Shown here piece by piece: positions 7,497 to 17,510 of a stretch of DNA of 64,000 bases (the first letter of the stretch is position 1; every line of letters begins with the position of its first letter). A model generated the notes under the pieces. The model saw only the letters and a list, made by a program, of their open reading frames with translations. It searched no databases and was not told the origin of the DNA. Origin of the DNA: Bacillus gaemokensis. Lineage in GTDB: Bacteria; Bacillota; Bacilli; Bacillales; Bacillaceae_G. The DNA is taken from positions 556 through 64,555 of the forward strand of contig NZ_LTAQ01000006.1 of assembly GCF_001590835.1 (NCBI RefSeq). The letters run 5' to 3'. The translations under genes and the position numbers were made by a program.

Positions 7497-9569
7497 ATGA
7501 CAGAAAAGTATAATAATCAAAAAAACTTTTTAAGTATGATAGATATGGATTTAATTCATCAAGGATTGTTACATGCAATTCAAGATTTGGTGTTCATCAT
7601 GAAAGTAAATCGAAATCAAACATTTGAGTATGTGTATATGAATGAAAGAGGGATGAATTATTCGGGATTAGATGAAAGGTGTTATGGGAAAAATTTCGAA
7701 GAGGTATTACCCGCTGAAATAGCACAAATATTACAGCTACAATATGTAATGGTTATGAAAAAAAGAAAAGCGCATACCTTTTGTGATGTAGTGACATTAC
7801 CTACAGGTGAAACCTTACATTATGAATCTTCATTAAATCCGATATGCGATGCAAATGATATATGCCAGTTTATCATTTGTATTACAAGGGATATTACAGC
7901 TCAAATACATGAAAAGGGGGAAATAGAGGAAAAGCAAATGTTATTTAAGTCATTGTTAGAATACAATGATGATTCTATTCTCTCTCTTGATCCTTCTGGG
8001 AAGATCATGTATGCTAATCCGGCTACTTATAAGATTTTTGGGTACCGAGATCAAGAATTGAAAAGTAACTTTATTTTTCAATTCTTGAATAAGCACTATG
8101 AGAAACCATTTCGAAATATATTTAAAGGAGCGTTAAAAGGAGAGGCGCAGCAATTTGTCGCTCAAAAATATATACATAAAGATGGATATGAACTTTATCT
8201 TTCTATCAAGACGGTTCCAATTATTATAAAGGGTGAAATTATTGGTGTATATATTGTTATGCGAGATGTTACGAAACAAGTATCGAATGAGTTGAAAACA
8301 GAGTATTTAGCTTATTATGATCAACTCACAGGTTTATTAAATCGTATTTCATGTAGCAATAAATTGAATGCGCTTTTAAACACTAAAAAGGAATTTGCAC
8401 TTATTTTTATAGATTTAGATGAATTTCATCTTATTAATGATACGTTTGGTCACGAAATAGGAGACCGTGTATTAAAAAAAGTTACTAACAGGTTAAAGAA
8501 TATATATGTAAAAGATATGTACTTGTTTAGAGAACACGATGATCAGTTTGTTATGTTAATAGAAAATATAAATAAGGATCAAGTGGAGGGAATTGTACAA
8601 ACAACCTTAAAAAAAATCAATGATTGTTTTGTTATAAATGAAAAGACTGTATACTTGAACGCTTCAATTGGAATTGTTATGGTACCGGAAGATGGAACGG
8701 ATGAGAAGACGTTATTTCAACGTGCTGATGGTGCATTAGAAAAAGCAAAAGAGAAAGGAAAAGGCAATTATCAATTTTATTGTAGTGGATTAAATGTTGA
8801 ACGAGAGAAACAATTTATGATGGAAAATCGGTTACATCATGCATTAGAGAAAAATGAATTTTCATTATGTTATCAGCCACAAATTAATATTATGGCAGAA
8901 GAGATGGTCGGCATGGAGGCTTTGCTCAGGTGGAAAAATGAAGAATTAGGCTATATATCGCCAGGAGAATTTATTCCGCTTGCTGAGAGAACGGGATTTA
9001 TTGTGAAAATTGATGAATGGGTATTAAATCAAGTTTGTAAGCAAATTCGAGAATGGATGAATAAAGGGTATAAAGTAGTACCTATTGCTGTTAATATTTC
9101 AGCTAAACATTTTCGTTCGGTTACATTAATAGAAGTAATTACAAGAGCTTTAGAGGCATATAACGTACCTCCTCACTTGTTAACGATAGAAATTACAGAG
9201 GGAGCGCTCATGCATAAAGATTTATCAAAGAATGTATTGCTGAGGTTAAAAGAAAAGCAATTAAAGATCCATTTAGATGATTTTGGAACAGGGTATTCTT
9301 CTTTAAGCTATTTAAAAACTTATCCAATTGATACATTGAAAATTGACCGATCTTTTATGAAAGAAGTACATGTAGATGTACGTGATGCGAATATTACAGC
9401 TGCGATTATCCATCTCGCCTACACACTGGGAGTAAATGTAATTGCAGAAGGTGTAGAAGAAGCAGAACAAATTCAATTTTTAAAAGAGAAGAATGTACTT
9501 TTAGCACAAGGATATTATTTTAATCCACCTCTTTCAGTAGATAAGGTAGAAAATATTTATTTTAAATAG
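7497..9569 (+). CDS. PAS-PAS-GGDEF-EAL protein, probable c-di-GMP phosphodiesterase
   Basis: A 690-residue soluble signalling protein. PAS-like domains lie at about residues 18-135 and 147-262. A GGDEF domain (270-430) has a degenerate signature, REHDDQF at 345-351 in place of GGDEF, so cyclase activity is unlikely. The EAL domain (445-688) looks intact: EALLRW (474-479), NISAKHF, EITEGAL, LDDFGTGYSSLSYL, KIDRSF and AEGVE. I infer that it degrades c-di-GMP under PAS control, with the GGDEF part perhaps a GTP sensor. The ribosome site (AGGTTGAG) is modest. It stands alone between terminators. Confidence 0.9.
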   Translation: MTEKYNNQKNFLSMIDMDLIHQGLLHAIQDLVFIMKVNRNQTFEYVYMNERGMNYSGLDERCYGKNFEEVLPAEIAQILQLQYVMVMKKRKAHTFCDVVTLPTGETLHYESSLNPICDANDICQFIICITRDITAQIHEKGEIEEKQMLFKSLLEYNDDSILSLDPSGKIMYANPATYKIFGYRDQELKSNFIFQFLNKHYEKPFRNIFKGALKGEAQQFVAQKYIHKDGYELYLSIKTVPIIIKGEIIGVYIVMRDVTKQVSNELKTEYLAYYDQLTGLLNRISCSNKLNALLNTKKEFALIFIDLDEFHLINDTFGHEIGDRVLKKVTNRLKNIYVKDMYLFREHDDQFVMLIENINKDQVEGIVQTTLKKINDCFVINEKTVYLNASIGIVMVPEDGTDEKTLFQRADGALEKAKEKGKGNYQFYCSGLNVEREKQFMMENRLHHALEKNEFSLCYQPQINIMAEEMVGMEALLRWKNEELGYISPGEFIPLAERTGFIVKIDEWVLNQVCKQIREWMNKGYKVVPIAVNISAKHFRSVTLIEVITRALEAYNVPPHLLTIEITEGALMHKDLSKNVLLRLKEKQLKIHLDDFGTGYSSLSYLKTYPIDTLKIDRSFMKEVHVDVRDANITAAIIHLAYTLGVNVIAEGVEEAEQIQFLKEKNVLLAQGYYFNPPLSVDKVENIYFK

Positions 9570-9625
9570 TATATGTTTATGTTATTTTGTGTTAATTGAA
9601 CATATAATGAAAAGCAGAAAATAAA

Positions 9626-9657
9626 AAGTGATGGGCCTAAGGCTCATCACTTTTTGT
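9626..9657. terminator. Bidirectional terminator
   Basis: The stem AAAAAGTGATGGGCCT / AGGCTCATCACTTTTT has one mismatch and is bounded by A and T runs. It lies between the rightward GGDEF-EAL gene and the leftward small peptide gene, and contains the stop codon of the latter. Confidence 0.88.
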
Positions 9658-9742
9658 TTGTACCTGGTTTATCATTATATCCAGATGTGAAAATTGCAGT
9701 AAGAAATGTAAGTGAGACACCTAAAATTAATAATAATTTCAT
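9647..9742 (-). CDS. Small hydrophobic peptide, 31 residues
   Basis: The reading frame encodes a 31-residue peptide that begins MKLLLILGVSLTFLTAIFTS and ends GYNDKPGTNKK. GGGAGG lies six bases before the ATG, an excellent ribosome site, and the stop codon lies in the shared terminator. The peptide is one hydrophobic segment with a short polar, lysine-ending tail. It could be a single-span membrane peptide or an exported pre-peptide. No known family is recognised. The gene runs against the surrounding genes and sits between a c-di-GMP protein and prkA. Confidence 0.6.
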   Translation of the reverse strand: MKLLLILGVSLTFLTAIFTSGYNDKPGTNKK

Positions 9743-9940
9743 GAAAATTCCTCCCTTTTCGATATATTATTTTAAGTGATTTATGAAAATCTATGTAAGT
9801 TCTATGGAAGCAAAGAAGAAATATCTGTGAGAGCAAGAATAAAGAGTTCTTCTCATTGATATAATTATTATACCGAATTTTCTTTTAATTTTGGGGATGA
9901 AATTTATAAAGTTTGTGAGATATTTCGTTTGGATTTAAAG

Positions 9941-9968
9941 AATGTTTAAGGACATCCAGGCATACCTT
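9941..9968 (+). promoter_or_regulatory. Possible sigma-E promoter of prkA
   Basis: AATGTTT (9941-9947) and CATACCTT (9961-9968) are 13 bp apart and resemble the mother-cell sigma-E consensus (ATATTT-like and CATACAAT-like). The site lies about 45 bp before the prkA start. In B. subtilis prkA is sigma-E dependent; the match here is inference. Confidence 0.45.
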
Positions 9969-10011
9969 TTATAATAATCCGATTGAACAAGGAGATGGGG
10001 GAGGAGCTATA

Positions 10012-11907
10012 ATGGATATTCTAAAAAAAATTGAACAGCATCGAGAAGCAGAAGAACGTTTACAGTGGGAAGGTACGTTTGCGGAGTATTTGGAGCTTGT
10101 GAAAGAAAGACCATGGGTGGCTCAAACAGCACACTCTCGCATTTATAATATGATTAAAGATGCTGGTATCGAAGAAATAGAAGGTAGAAAAAAATATAAC
10201 TTCTTTAGCAATCAACTATTTGGATTAGAAGATGCATTAGAGCGTCTTGTTGAAGAATATTTTCATCCATCTGCAAAACGTTTAGATGTTAGAAAGCGAA
10301 TCTTATTATTAATGGGTCCAGTTAGTGGTGGGAAATCGACATTAGTTACTATATTAAAACGAGGATTAGAGGCGTATTCGCGTACAGATCGTGGAGCCAT
10401 TTTTGCTATAAAAGGGTGTCCGATGCATGAAGATCCTTTGCATTTAATACCACATCATTTACGAAATGATTTTTATGATGAATATAATGTAAGAATTGAA
10501 GGGAATTTGTCACCATTAAATGTAATGCGCTTAGAAAAAGAATATGGTGGAAGAATTGAAGATGTAATTGTAGAGCGTATTTTCTTCTCTGAAGATCGTC
10601 GGACGGGAATTGGTACATTTAGCCCTTCTGATCCGAAGTCACAAGATATTGCGGATTTAACAGGAAGTATTGATTTTTCTACAATTGCAGAATATGGCTC
10701 TGAATCTGATCCACGTGCGTACCGTTTTGATGGGGAGCTAAATAAAGCAAATCGTGGCATGATGGAATTCCAAGAGATGTTAAAATGCGATGAGAAATTT
10801 TTATGGCATTTATTATCCCTTACTCAAGAAGGGAATTTTAAAGCGGGAAGATTTGCACTCATTTCAGCAGATGAATTGATTGTAGCTCATACGAATGAAA
10901 CAGAGTATCGATCTTTTATCTCTAATAAGAAGAATGAAGCATTGCATTCAAGGATTATTGTGATGCCAGTTCCATATAATTTGCGTGCGAGTGAAGAAGA
11001 GCATATTTATGAGAAGATGATTCAAGAAAGTGATGTTTCTAATGTACACATTGCACCGCATACGCTTCGTGTTGCAGCTATGTTTACGATTTTAACACGT
11101 TTAAAAGATTCAAAGCGCCCAGATATCGATTTACTTAAGAAGATGCGTCTATATGATGGAGAGATGGTAGAAGGATATAACGTAATTGATGTAGAAGAAC
11201 TACAGCGAGAATATCAAGATGAAGGCATGCATGGTATTGACCCACGTTACGTAATTAATCGTATATCATCAACTATTATTCGAAAAGAAGTGCCATCTAT
11301 TAATGCGCTCGATGTATTACGCTCTTTAAAAGATGGATTAGATCAACATGCATCTATTAGTAATGAAGATAGAGAGCGTTATATGAATTTCATTTCACTT
11401 GCACGGAAAGAATATGATGAAATTGCGAAAAAAGAAGTTCAAAAAGCGTTCGTGTATTCATATGAAGAATCGGCTAAGACTCTTATGGATAATTATTTAG
11501 ATAATGTTGAAGCGTACTGCAATAAATCAAAATTACGTGATTTATTAACAGGTGAAGAAATGAGTCCAGATGAAAAGCTTATGCGTTCCATTGAAGAACA
11601 AATTGGCATTTCAGAAAATGCCAAAAAAGCTTTCCGCGAAGAAATCTTAATTCGTATTTCTGCCTATGCTCGAAAAGGAAAACGTTTTGACTATAACTCA
11701 CATGAACGTCTTCGTGAAGCAATCCAGAAAAAACTTTTTGCTGATTTGAAGGATGTTGTGAAAATTACAACATCGACCAAAACGCCAGATGAAAATCAAC
11801 TTAAGAAAATTAATGAAGTTGTGGCTTGCTTAATTAATGATCATGGCTATAATTCTACATCAGCAAATGAATTGTTACGTTATGTAGGTAGCTTGCTGAA
11901 TCGGTAA
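10012..11907 (+). CDS. prkA: PrkA, AAA-type serine protein kinase/protease of sporulation
   Basis: A 631-residue PrkA with an N-terminal AAA domain and a C-terminal kinase-like region. The Walker A motif is GPVSGGKSTL (about residues 101-110). The start MDILKKIEQHREAEERLQWEGTF and the central GRFALISADELIVAHTNETEY are characteristic. PrkA acts during sporulation; it was first called a Ser/Thr kinase and later shown to have ATP-dependent protease activity. Usual length, AGGAGC ribosome site. Its normal partner yhbH lies just downstream, separated by a terminator and about 415 bp, so the two genes have separate promoters here. Confidence 0.96.
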   Translation: MDILKKIEQHREAEERLQWEGTFAEYLELVKERPWVAQTAHSRIYNMIKDAGIEEIEGRKKYNFFSNQLFGLEDALERLVEEYFHPSAKRLDVRKRILLLMGPVSGGKSTLVTILKRGLEAYSRTDRGAIFAIKGCPMHEDPLHLIPHHLRNDFYDEYNVRIEGNLSPLNVMRLEKEYGGRIEDVIVERIFFSEDRRTGIGTFSPSDPKSQDIADLTGSIDFSTIAEYGSESDPRAYRFDGELNKANRGMMEFQEMLKCDEKFLWHLLSLTQEGNFKAGRFALISADELIVAHTNETEYRSFISNKKNEALHSRIIVMPVPYNLRASEEEHIYEKMIQESDVSNVHIAPHTLRVAAMFTILTRLKDSKRPDIDLLKKMRLYDGEMVEGYNVIDVEELQREYQDEGMHGIDPRYVINRISSTIIRKEVPSINALDVLRSLKDGLDQHASISNEDRERYMNFISLARKEYDEIAKKEVQKAFVYSYEESAKTLMDNYLDNVEAYCNKSKLRDLLTGEEMSPDEKLMRSIEEQIGISENAKKAFREEILIRISAYARKGKRFDYNSHERLREAIQKKLFADLKDVVKITTSTKTPDENQLKKINEVVACLINDHGYNSTSANELLRYVGSLLNR

Positions 11908-11916
11908 TTTGATAAT

Positions 11917-11955
11917 AAAACGCTGTCTCTTGTTAAACGAGGACAGCGTTTTTCT
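11917..11955 (+). terminator. Terminator after prkA
   Basis: AAAACGCTGTC pairs with GGACAGCGTTTT, followed by a T run. Confidence 0.85.
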
Positions 11956-12371
11956 ATCTTGTAGAATAAAATGTCGTAGGGGTTTCTTTATATAGGCTTG
12001 TCCAAACATAATAAATTAGGATGCAATTTCATGAATTAATTGTCAATTATTTTTACAATAAGCATATGATAGATTAACCAAACATTCATACAGAAAAAAG
12101 TCAACACAATACAATATGTTGCAGAGTAGAAAAATGTGCAACAATGCATTGTGTTTCTTTCTTATCAGCTAAAGAATATTTACTTGTATTACACGGGTGT
12201 TAAAACCTTTGTTGGTAATGTTCGGAGTAAGAGGTAACAGATTATGAGTATACGGATTATCTAATGAGTAGTTATGTTTCATCTAGCATGGTAGTCGTAT
12301 CATGACTTCGAATTTTTATATTATTGCTTTTTAGAGGGGAATAAGGAAAATTATAGTAAGGAGGGAAAGGG
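11956..12371 (+). other. AT-rich upstream region of yhbH
   Basis: No gene is visible. CATACAGA at 12087-12094, with ATATGAT about 16 bp before it, is a weak candidate for a sigma-E type promoter, some 280 bp before yhbH. AGGAGGGAAAGGG just before 12372 is the yhbH ribosome site. Confidence 0.35.
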
Positions 12372-13535
12372 ATGGGCGAAGAAAATCAACCTAATTATAC
12401 AATTTCACAGGAAAACTGGTCCCTCCATCGCAAAGGACATGACGATCAACAACGCCATCAAGAAAAGGTGCAAGATGCAATTAGGAATAACTTACCAGAC
12501 CTTGTAACTGAGGAAAGTATTGTTATGTCTAATGGCAGGGATGTCGTAAAAATACCAATTCGTTCCTTGGATGAATATAAAATTAGATATAACTATGATA
12601 AGAACAAACATGTTGGGCAAGGAACTGGTGATAGTAAAGTTGGCGATGTGGTTGCAAGAGATGGATCCGGTGGTCAAAAGCAGAAGGGCCCAGGAAAAGG
12701 GCAAGGTGCTGGGGATGCAGCAGGAGAAGATTATTATGAAGCAGAGGTATCTATATTAGAATTGGAGCAAGCATTTTTTAAAGAATTAGAGCTTCCTAAT
12801 CTAAAGAGAAAAGAAATGGATGAAAATCGGATTGAACACATTGAATTTAATGACATTAGAAAAACAGGACTATGGGGAAATATTGATAAAAAACGAACGA
12901 TGATATCAGCTTATAAACGAAATGCAATGAGCGGGAAACCATCTTTCCACCCAATTCATCAAGAAGATTTGAAGTTTCGAACATGGAACGAAGTATTGAA
13001 ACCAGAATCAAAAGCGGTTGTATTAGCAATGATGGATACAAGTGGATCAATGGGGATTTGGGAGAAATATATGGCGCGTAGTTTCTTCTTTTGGATGACA
13101 CGATTCTTGCGTACAAAGTATGAAACTGTGGACATAGAGTTTATTGCTCATCATACAGAAGCGAAAGTTGTGACAGAAGAAGAATTTTTCTCAAAAGGAG
13201 AAAGTGGTGGAACGATATGTTCCTCTGTTTATAGAAAAGCACTTGAGTTAATAGATGGAAAATATTCACCAGAACGCTATAATATTTATCCATTTCATTT
13301 TTCAGATGGGGATAATTTAACATCAGATAATGCTCGGTGTGTGAAGCTTGTACAAGAATTGATGAAGGTATGTAACATGTTTGGTTATGGAGAAGTGAAC
13401 CAGTATAATCGTCCATCATCTACCCTTTTTTCTGTTTATAAAAACATTGAGGATGAAAAGTTTAGGTATTATATATTGAAGAATAAGAAGGATGTTTTTG
13501 GTTGCCTAAAAACATTTTTCTTAAAAGAAAGTTAA
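12372..13535 (+). CDS. yhbH: YhbH sporulation protein with element-supplied C-terminus
   Basis: A 387-residue YhbH/DUF444 protein with a von Willebrand A-like core; the MIDAS-type motif DTSGSMG appears in [18 protein letters not shown]. It works with PrkA in the SpoVR-PrkA-YhbH sporulation group. The last 40 residues, after NQYNR, are encoded by the inserted element. They resemble but differ from the native tail kept at 41337-41486 (for example [14 protein letters not shown] against [14 protein letters not shown]). The native protein would be 391 residues; the hybrid is four shorter but complete, so it may remain functional. The ATG is preceded by AAGGAGGG. Confidence 0.93.
   Translation: MGEENQPNYTISQENWSLHRKGHDDQQRHQEKVQDAIRNNLPDLVTEESIVMSNGRDVVKIPIRSLDEYKIRYNYDKNKHVGQGTGDSKVGDVVARDGSGGQKQKGPGKGQGAGDAAGEDYYEAEVSILELEQAFFKELELPNLKRKEMDENRIEHIEFNDIRKTGLWGNIDKKRTMISAYKRNAMSGKPSFHPIHQEDLKFRTWNEVLKPESKAVVLAMMDTSGSMGIWEKYMARSFFFWMTRFLRTKYETVDIEFIAHHTEAKVVTEEEFFSKGESGGTICSSVYRKALELIDGKYSPERYNIYPFHFSDGDNLTSDNARCVKLVQELMKVCNMFGYGEVNQYNRPSSTLFSVYKNIEDEKFRYYILKNKKDVFGCLKTFFLKES
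13398..13411 (+). repeat. attL core, 14-bp direct repeat inside yhbH
   Basis: AACCAGTATAATCG, encoding NQYNR in yhbH, recurs exactly at 41337-41350. On its left the sequence is chromosomal yhbH, and on its right it belongs to the element. It is the inferred crossover core of a site-specific integration. Confidence 0.85.
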
Positions 13536-13638
13536 AAAATAAATATCTTAGAAATAGAGAAATGACAAAGTGAAATTTCTAGCAATAGGAGTTTAATATC
13601 TATTAATGTAGAGTGAAACTAAGATAAACAGGTTTATT

Positions 13639-13665
13639 AAGGACGGAGAACCGTTCTTTTTTTAT
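13639..13665 (+). terminator. Terminator after hybrid yhbH (element side)
   Basis: AGGACGG pairs with CCGTTCT across a four-base loop, followed by a T run. It replaces the native terminator, which remains at 41485-41509. Confidence 0.7.
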
Positions 13666-13667
13666 TT

Positions 13668-13960
13668 GCATGGAGAGATATCAAAGAAGTAGCTAGCAGT
13701 GGTGTTATTTTAGATATGGGGCACCCTGTATTAGATTTAATTGTTTGGTATTTCGTTTTTTTTATTGACGTGTGTGCATATATGTCTAACACTGTAAGAC
13801 CAGATGTTAATTACGAAAATGAAGACGCAGCAATTCTTACGTTTAAAACAAATGGGGGGAGCACTAGGAAGCTTAAATCTATCAAGGGCTACTCAACCTA
13901 AAAAAGAAGAATTGTTCGTACATGGTTCTAAAGGTTTATTAAGTATCACTAGAACCAAAT
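13668..13960 (+). pseudogene. Fragment of a Gfo/Idh/MocA-family oxidoreductase
   Basis: One frame reads DIKEVASSGVILDMGHPVLDL and later VRPDVNYENEDAAILTFKTNGG. The next frame continues GSLNLSRATQPKKEELFVHGSKGLLSI. Together these resemble the middle of a Gfo/Idh/MocA dehydrogenase (conserved G-x-LLDMG-H and GSKG segments). The frame changes near 13853-13862, in or next to a run of six G. The NAD-binding N-terminus is missing, so the fragment is dead. Confidence 0.6.
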
Positions 13961-14002
13961 GTTCGAGCAATCTGTATTCTAAAGCTACATCAAGTATATG
14001 TA

Positions 14003-14146
14003 GTAGGCATAATTATTGAGTTATTTGGAGTTGGAATTGTCATTAAGCTAATTTTCTTTGATATACGTAATACCTCATCTAAAGTCGCTTGGATTACAGT
14101 TATTTTAGGTCTCCCAGTCATTGGAACAGGTTATTATTTATACTAG
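14003..14146 (+). pseudogene. Fragment of a cardiolipin synthase N-terminus
   Basis: The open stretch has a hydrophobic segment, then FFDIRNTSSKVAWITVILGLP and a second hydrophobic run ending in a stop. R-N-x-SSK-x-AW followed by a hydrophobic segment with a conserved Pro is typical of the membrane-anchor domain of cardiolipin synthases (PLDc_N). The catalytic HKD domains are absent. Confidence 0.55.
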
Positions 14147-14324
14147 CGAATCAAGAAGCCTACCGTGATCAATACGTATCTTCTATATTAGAAGAAATGA
14201 TTCAGCAGACTATCGATGCGCTTCTTGATACGTTTGTTCAGAAATGGTGAAAAAAGAAGAACTTGCATTCATGGTTGCGAACTATAATCCAACCCTTGAA
14301 AAACAAAATGGTGAGCCGAATTGA
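14143..14324 (+). pseudogene. Two short overlapping unrecognised gene fragments
   Basis: A frame reading LANQEAYRDQYVSSILEEMI and on to FVQKW stops at 14250. It overlaps an ATG at 14244 whose frame encodes 26 residues, MVKKEELAFMVANYNPTLEK and then QNGEPN. The ATGGTGA overlap suggests they were once adjacent genes of one operon. I do not recognise either. They belong to the same patch of gene debris as the two fragments before them. Confidence 0.35.
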
Positions 14325-14424
14325 TGTTGCTTTAAAATAAAGTTTAATCATTTTTGTAATTCTTATTCAATTAAAGTACCCTATAATGGAATAACTGATT
14401 AGCTTCAATTAGCTGTTTTAGTTT

Positions 14425-14429
14425 AAGTA
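14425..14429. repeat. Target-site duplication AAGTA, left
   Basis: AAGTA lies immediately before the left Tn3 inverted repeat. The same five bases follow the right repeat at 24593. A five-base duplication is the rule for the Tn3 family. Confidence 0.9.
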
Positions 14430-14467
14430 GGGGTCCCGCCCACATTTTAACGAAAATATACGTTAAG
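14430..14467 (+). repeat. Tn3-family inverted repeat, left (38 bp)
   Basis: It begins GGGGTCCCGCCCACATTT and ends ACGTTAAG. It matches the complement of 24555-24592 except at two positions. Similarity extends some 16 bases further inward (CAAATTTCGACATAAA). Confidence 0.93.
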
Positions 14468-14526
14468 CAAATTTCGACATAAAATGAGCCGGATTTTCTA
14501 CTCTAAGAAAAATCCGGCTCTTATTT

Positions 14527-17486
14527 TTAGACTTGTTGTAAAGGACGAAGAGATTCTAACGTTGTAGTATCTTTCTTATTAAATCGGTACTCACCTAAAA
14601 AGTTGATATGCTCCCATCCTAGTGGTGAGATATGTTTTAATAATTCTTCGTTAAACCCATGCGTACTTCTTAACATCTCTACAGCCTTACTTAAATATAC
14701 GGTGTTCCATATAATGATGGCATTAATGAGAATACTTAATACACTTGCTCGTTGTAATTGGTCTTGGAGAGCACGTTCACGGAATTCTCCGTGTTTCCCA
14801 AAAAATATTGCTCTTGCTAATGAATTCGTTGCTTCCCCTTTGTTTAATCCTCGTTGAACTTTTCTACGTAACGTCTTATCTGAAAGATAATCTAAAATAA
14901 AGATAGTCTTTTCAATTCTACCCATTTCCCTTAATGCCTTTGCTACCTTATTCTGGCGGGTATAAGAACCTAACTTGCCCATAATTAGTGCACCGGACAC
15001 TTTTCCTTCTCGAATTGAATGGGCTATACGTAAAACGTCATCATAATTTTCATAGATCAATTTCATGTTCACTTGTCCCCGTATAAGACCTTCTATATTT
15101 GAAAAATCTTTAGGTGAACCAATTGTATATAATTTAGAACTCGATAGGTCCCTTAATCGAGGTGCAAAACGGAATCCTAACAGGTGAGTTAAGCCAAATA
15201 CTTGATCGGTATAGCCGGCTGTATCCGTATAATGCTCTTCAATCATTAAATCAGATTCATGATGAAGTAGCCCATCAATCACATGTATAGCATCTCTTGC
15301 ATTCGTGTTAATAACTTTTGTGTAAAAGGAAGAAAATTGATCACTTACGAATCTATATATAGTCGCTCCTTTGCCAGATCCATAGTGTGGATTCGAGCTA
15401 GCACTCAAAGAAGATACCCCAATTTGAACACGCATTCCATCCGATGATGAAGTAGTACCGTCACCCCAGTAAGAAGCCAAGGGTAGCTGATGTTGAAAAT
15501 TAACCAATATTGCTTGTGCACGATTTAATGCATCATCGTACATACGCCACTGACTTGCATTAGCTAACTGATGATAAGAGATATCTGGTGTAGCCTCTGC
15601 CATTTTCGTAAGTCCAATATTTGTTCCCATAGCCATAAGTGAAGCAAGAGAAATAATGATTTCTTCCCCTTTAGGTGGTTTGTTTGTGGATGCATGAATA
15701 AATTGTTGCTCGAAGCCTGTCCAGTTCGCTACTTCTAGAAGTAGGTCTGTAAGCTTAACCCGAGGTAACATGTGATAGAGTTTGGCACTTAGTTGTTTGG
15801 CTTCCTCTGGAGTATCCTTTTCCAAACGCTGGAGGTGTAGGTTTCCCTTGTTAATATCAACTCCATCTAATGAGTGAACATTGTTAGAGAATGTTTCAAT
15901 TCGCTTTAATAGAGTTTGTGTTCGTTCCGCTATATACTCATCGGCATGTGTAGCAACTGCTAAGCGTGTCCCTATTTCTTTACTATCAATCCAATCTTGA
16001 GATGGTATTAAGTATTCATCAAAATCTTTATGCTGCCGGCTTCCCACAATAGAAATATCTCCAGAACGTACATAATTCCGTAGTTCGGTAAATGCAGCTA
16101 ATTCATAGAAATGTCGATTAATGTTTCCATCTTCGTCGTATATATGTTTTTGCCATCTGTTTGAAACAAAAGCTAATGGGGCTCCTTGTGATACTTTACG
16201 TTTTCCTGAGTATTTAGTTCACGGATGACGTCTAAAGCGTTTAATACAGACTTAGCATAATTTGTAGACTGAAATTCTAAGGCTCTAAGTAATGTAGGAG
16301 TATATTTTCGTAGGTAATTGTATCGGCTTTCTAATAAATCAAGATAATCATAATTTATAGGTCGAGACAGTTGTTTAGCTTCCTCTACAGAAGCTACAAA
16401 TTTATCCCAGGGCATGACTGTTTCTAATACCACAAAAGGATTCACATTTTCTTCTTTAGCTTTAATTAATGCAGTTCCTAGGTCTGCATAATGAAGAATT
16501 TTTTCATTTAGCGCTTTTCCGTTTTTTTTATGGATCTCCTCTTGCTGCTTTCTTCCCTTTAATTGAAGATTCATCATTTGTTTATCATGAATCTCAAAAG
16601 CTTGATCAATTAAATCCTGAGTTAAATCGAATAGATAAGCCACCAATATGGCATACTTTTTTATCTCTTTAAATCTTCGAAATGAGAAAGCTTCATAGCG
16701 TGCTCCCATTCGAGATAGTTGTCGTAGTCGATTAGGATGTATCCCTTTTGTATTAATGTTTAACTGTAGTCCTTTTATGTATTTTAAGCGCTCAATAACC
16801 TTTAAAAAAGATTCTGGTGAAAATTGACCAGGTACTTCTTTTAACCAAGCTAAATAAGTTTTTGAAGAGTTAGGCATGAAATGGAGCAACCCACTTAGTT
16901 TTTCCTTTTGTGAAAAGGTTAGAGATGATGTTAGCATCTTAAATATGCTTTTCTCTGCTCGTTTACGTGTTTCCCATATTGCTCGTTCTATAATTGCCAT
17001 CGAAGGAAGTATAATCTTCCAAGTACGGAGTTCTTGCAATGCTGTTTCAATGAGATATGTTGTATTTCCATTATTTAATGCATGTGGTTGAAGAAATTTA
17101 GATAACTTTCGATAGTCAGCAATTGTAAAGTTACGAAAACCGTATTCTTTTCGGATCTCTTCTATATGTTCATATCGTGTAGCGTCTCGTTGAGCATAGA
17201 GTCCCCAATCTTCTGTATTTACACCAATTTGTGTAGCTACAAATTCTAAAACGACATTCGGAATATCTCCTACATCAGATAAGGGCCATCCTGAATATCG
17301 TAAAACACTTAATTGAATAGCAAAACCTAGACGATTATAGTCCCTCCGATGGCGATTAATGATTTTGATATCATGCTGACTGAAAGAAAAGTATGTACTT
17401 AATATCCATTCGCTTATATCAGAGGGGATTTGCATATATTGCTTTCGTTCTTCTGCTGTAAGAAGTTCTCTTACTCTCACATACAT
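14527..17486 (-). pseudogene. tnpA: Tn3-family transposase TnpA, one frameshift
   Basis: The span of 2960 bases equals a normal TnpA of about 987 residues, but the frame breaks once. The N-terminal part (MYVRVRELLTAEERKQYMQ, 437 residues) runs off frame at about 16200-16215 and stops at 16173. The other frame continues KVSQGAPLAFVSNRWQKH and on into GSRQHKDFDEYL to the end at 14527. The DDE residues appear intact: Asp in GDGTTSSSDG, Asp in YTDTAGYTDQVFG, Glu in GEFRERALQDQ. The break sits at an A run, so a simple indel or sequencing error is possible. It is probably inactive unless frameshifting occurs. It lies 24 bp after tnpR in the same direction. Confidence 0.88.
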
Positions 17487-17510
17487 TAGAAGTCATCCCC
17501 TTTGTATTTG

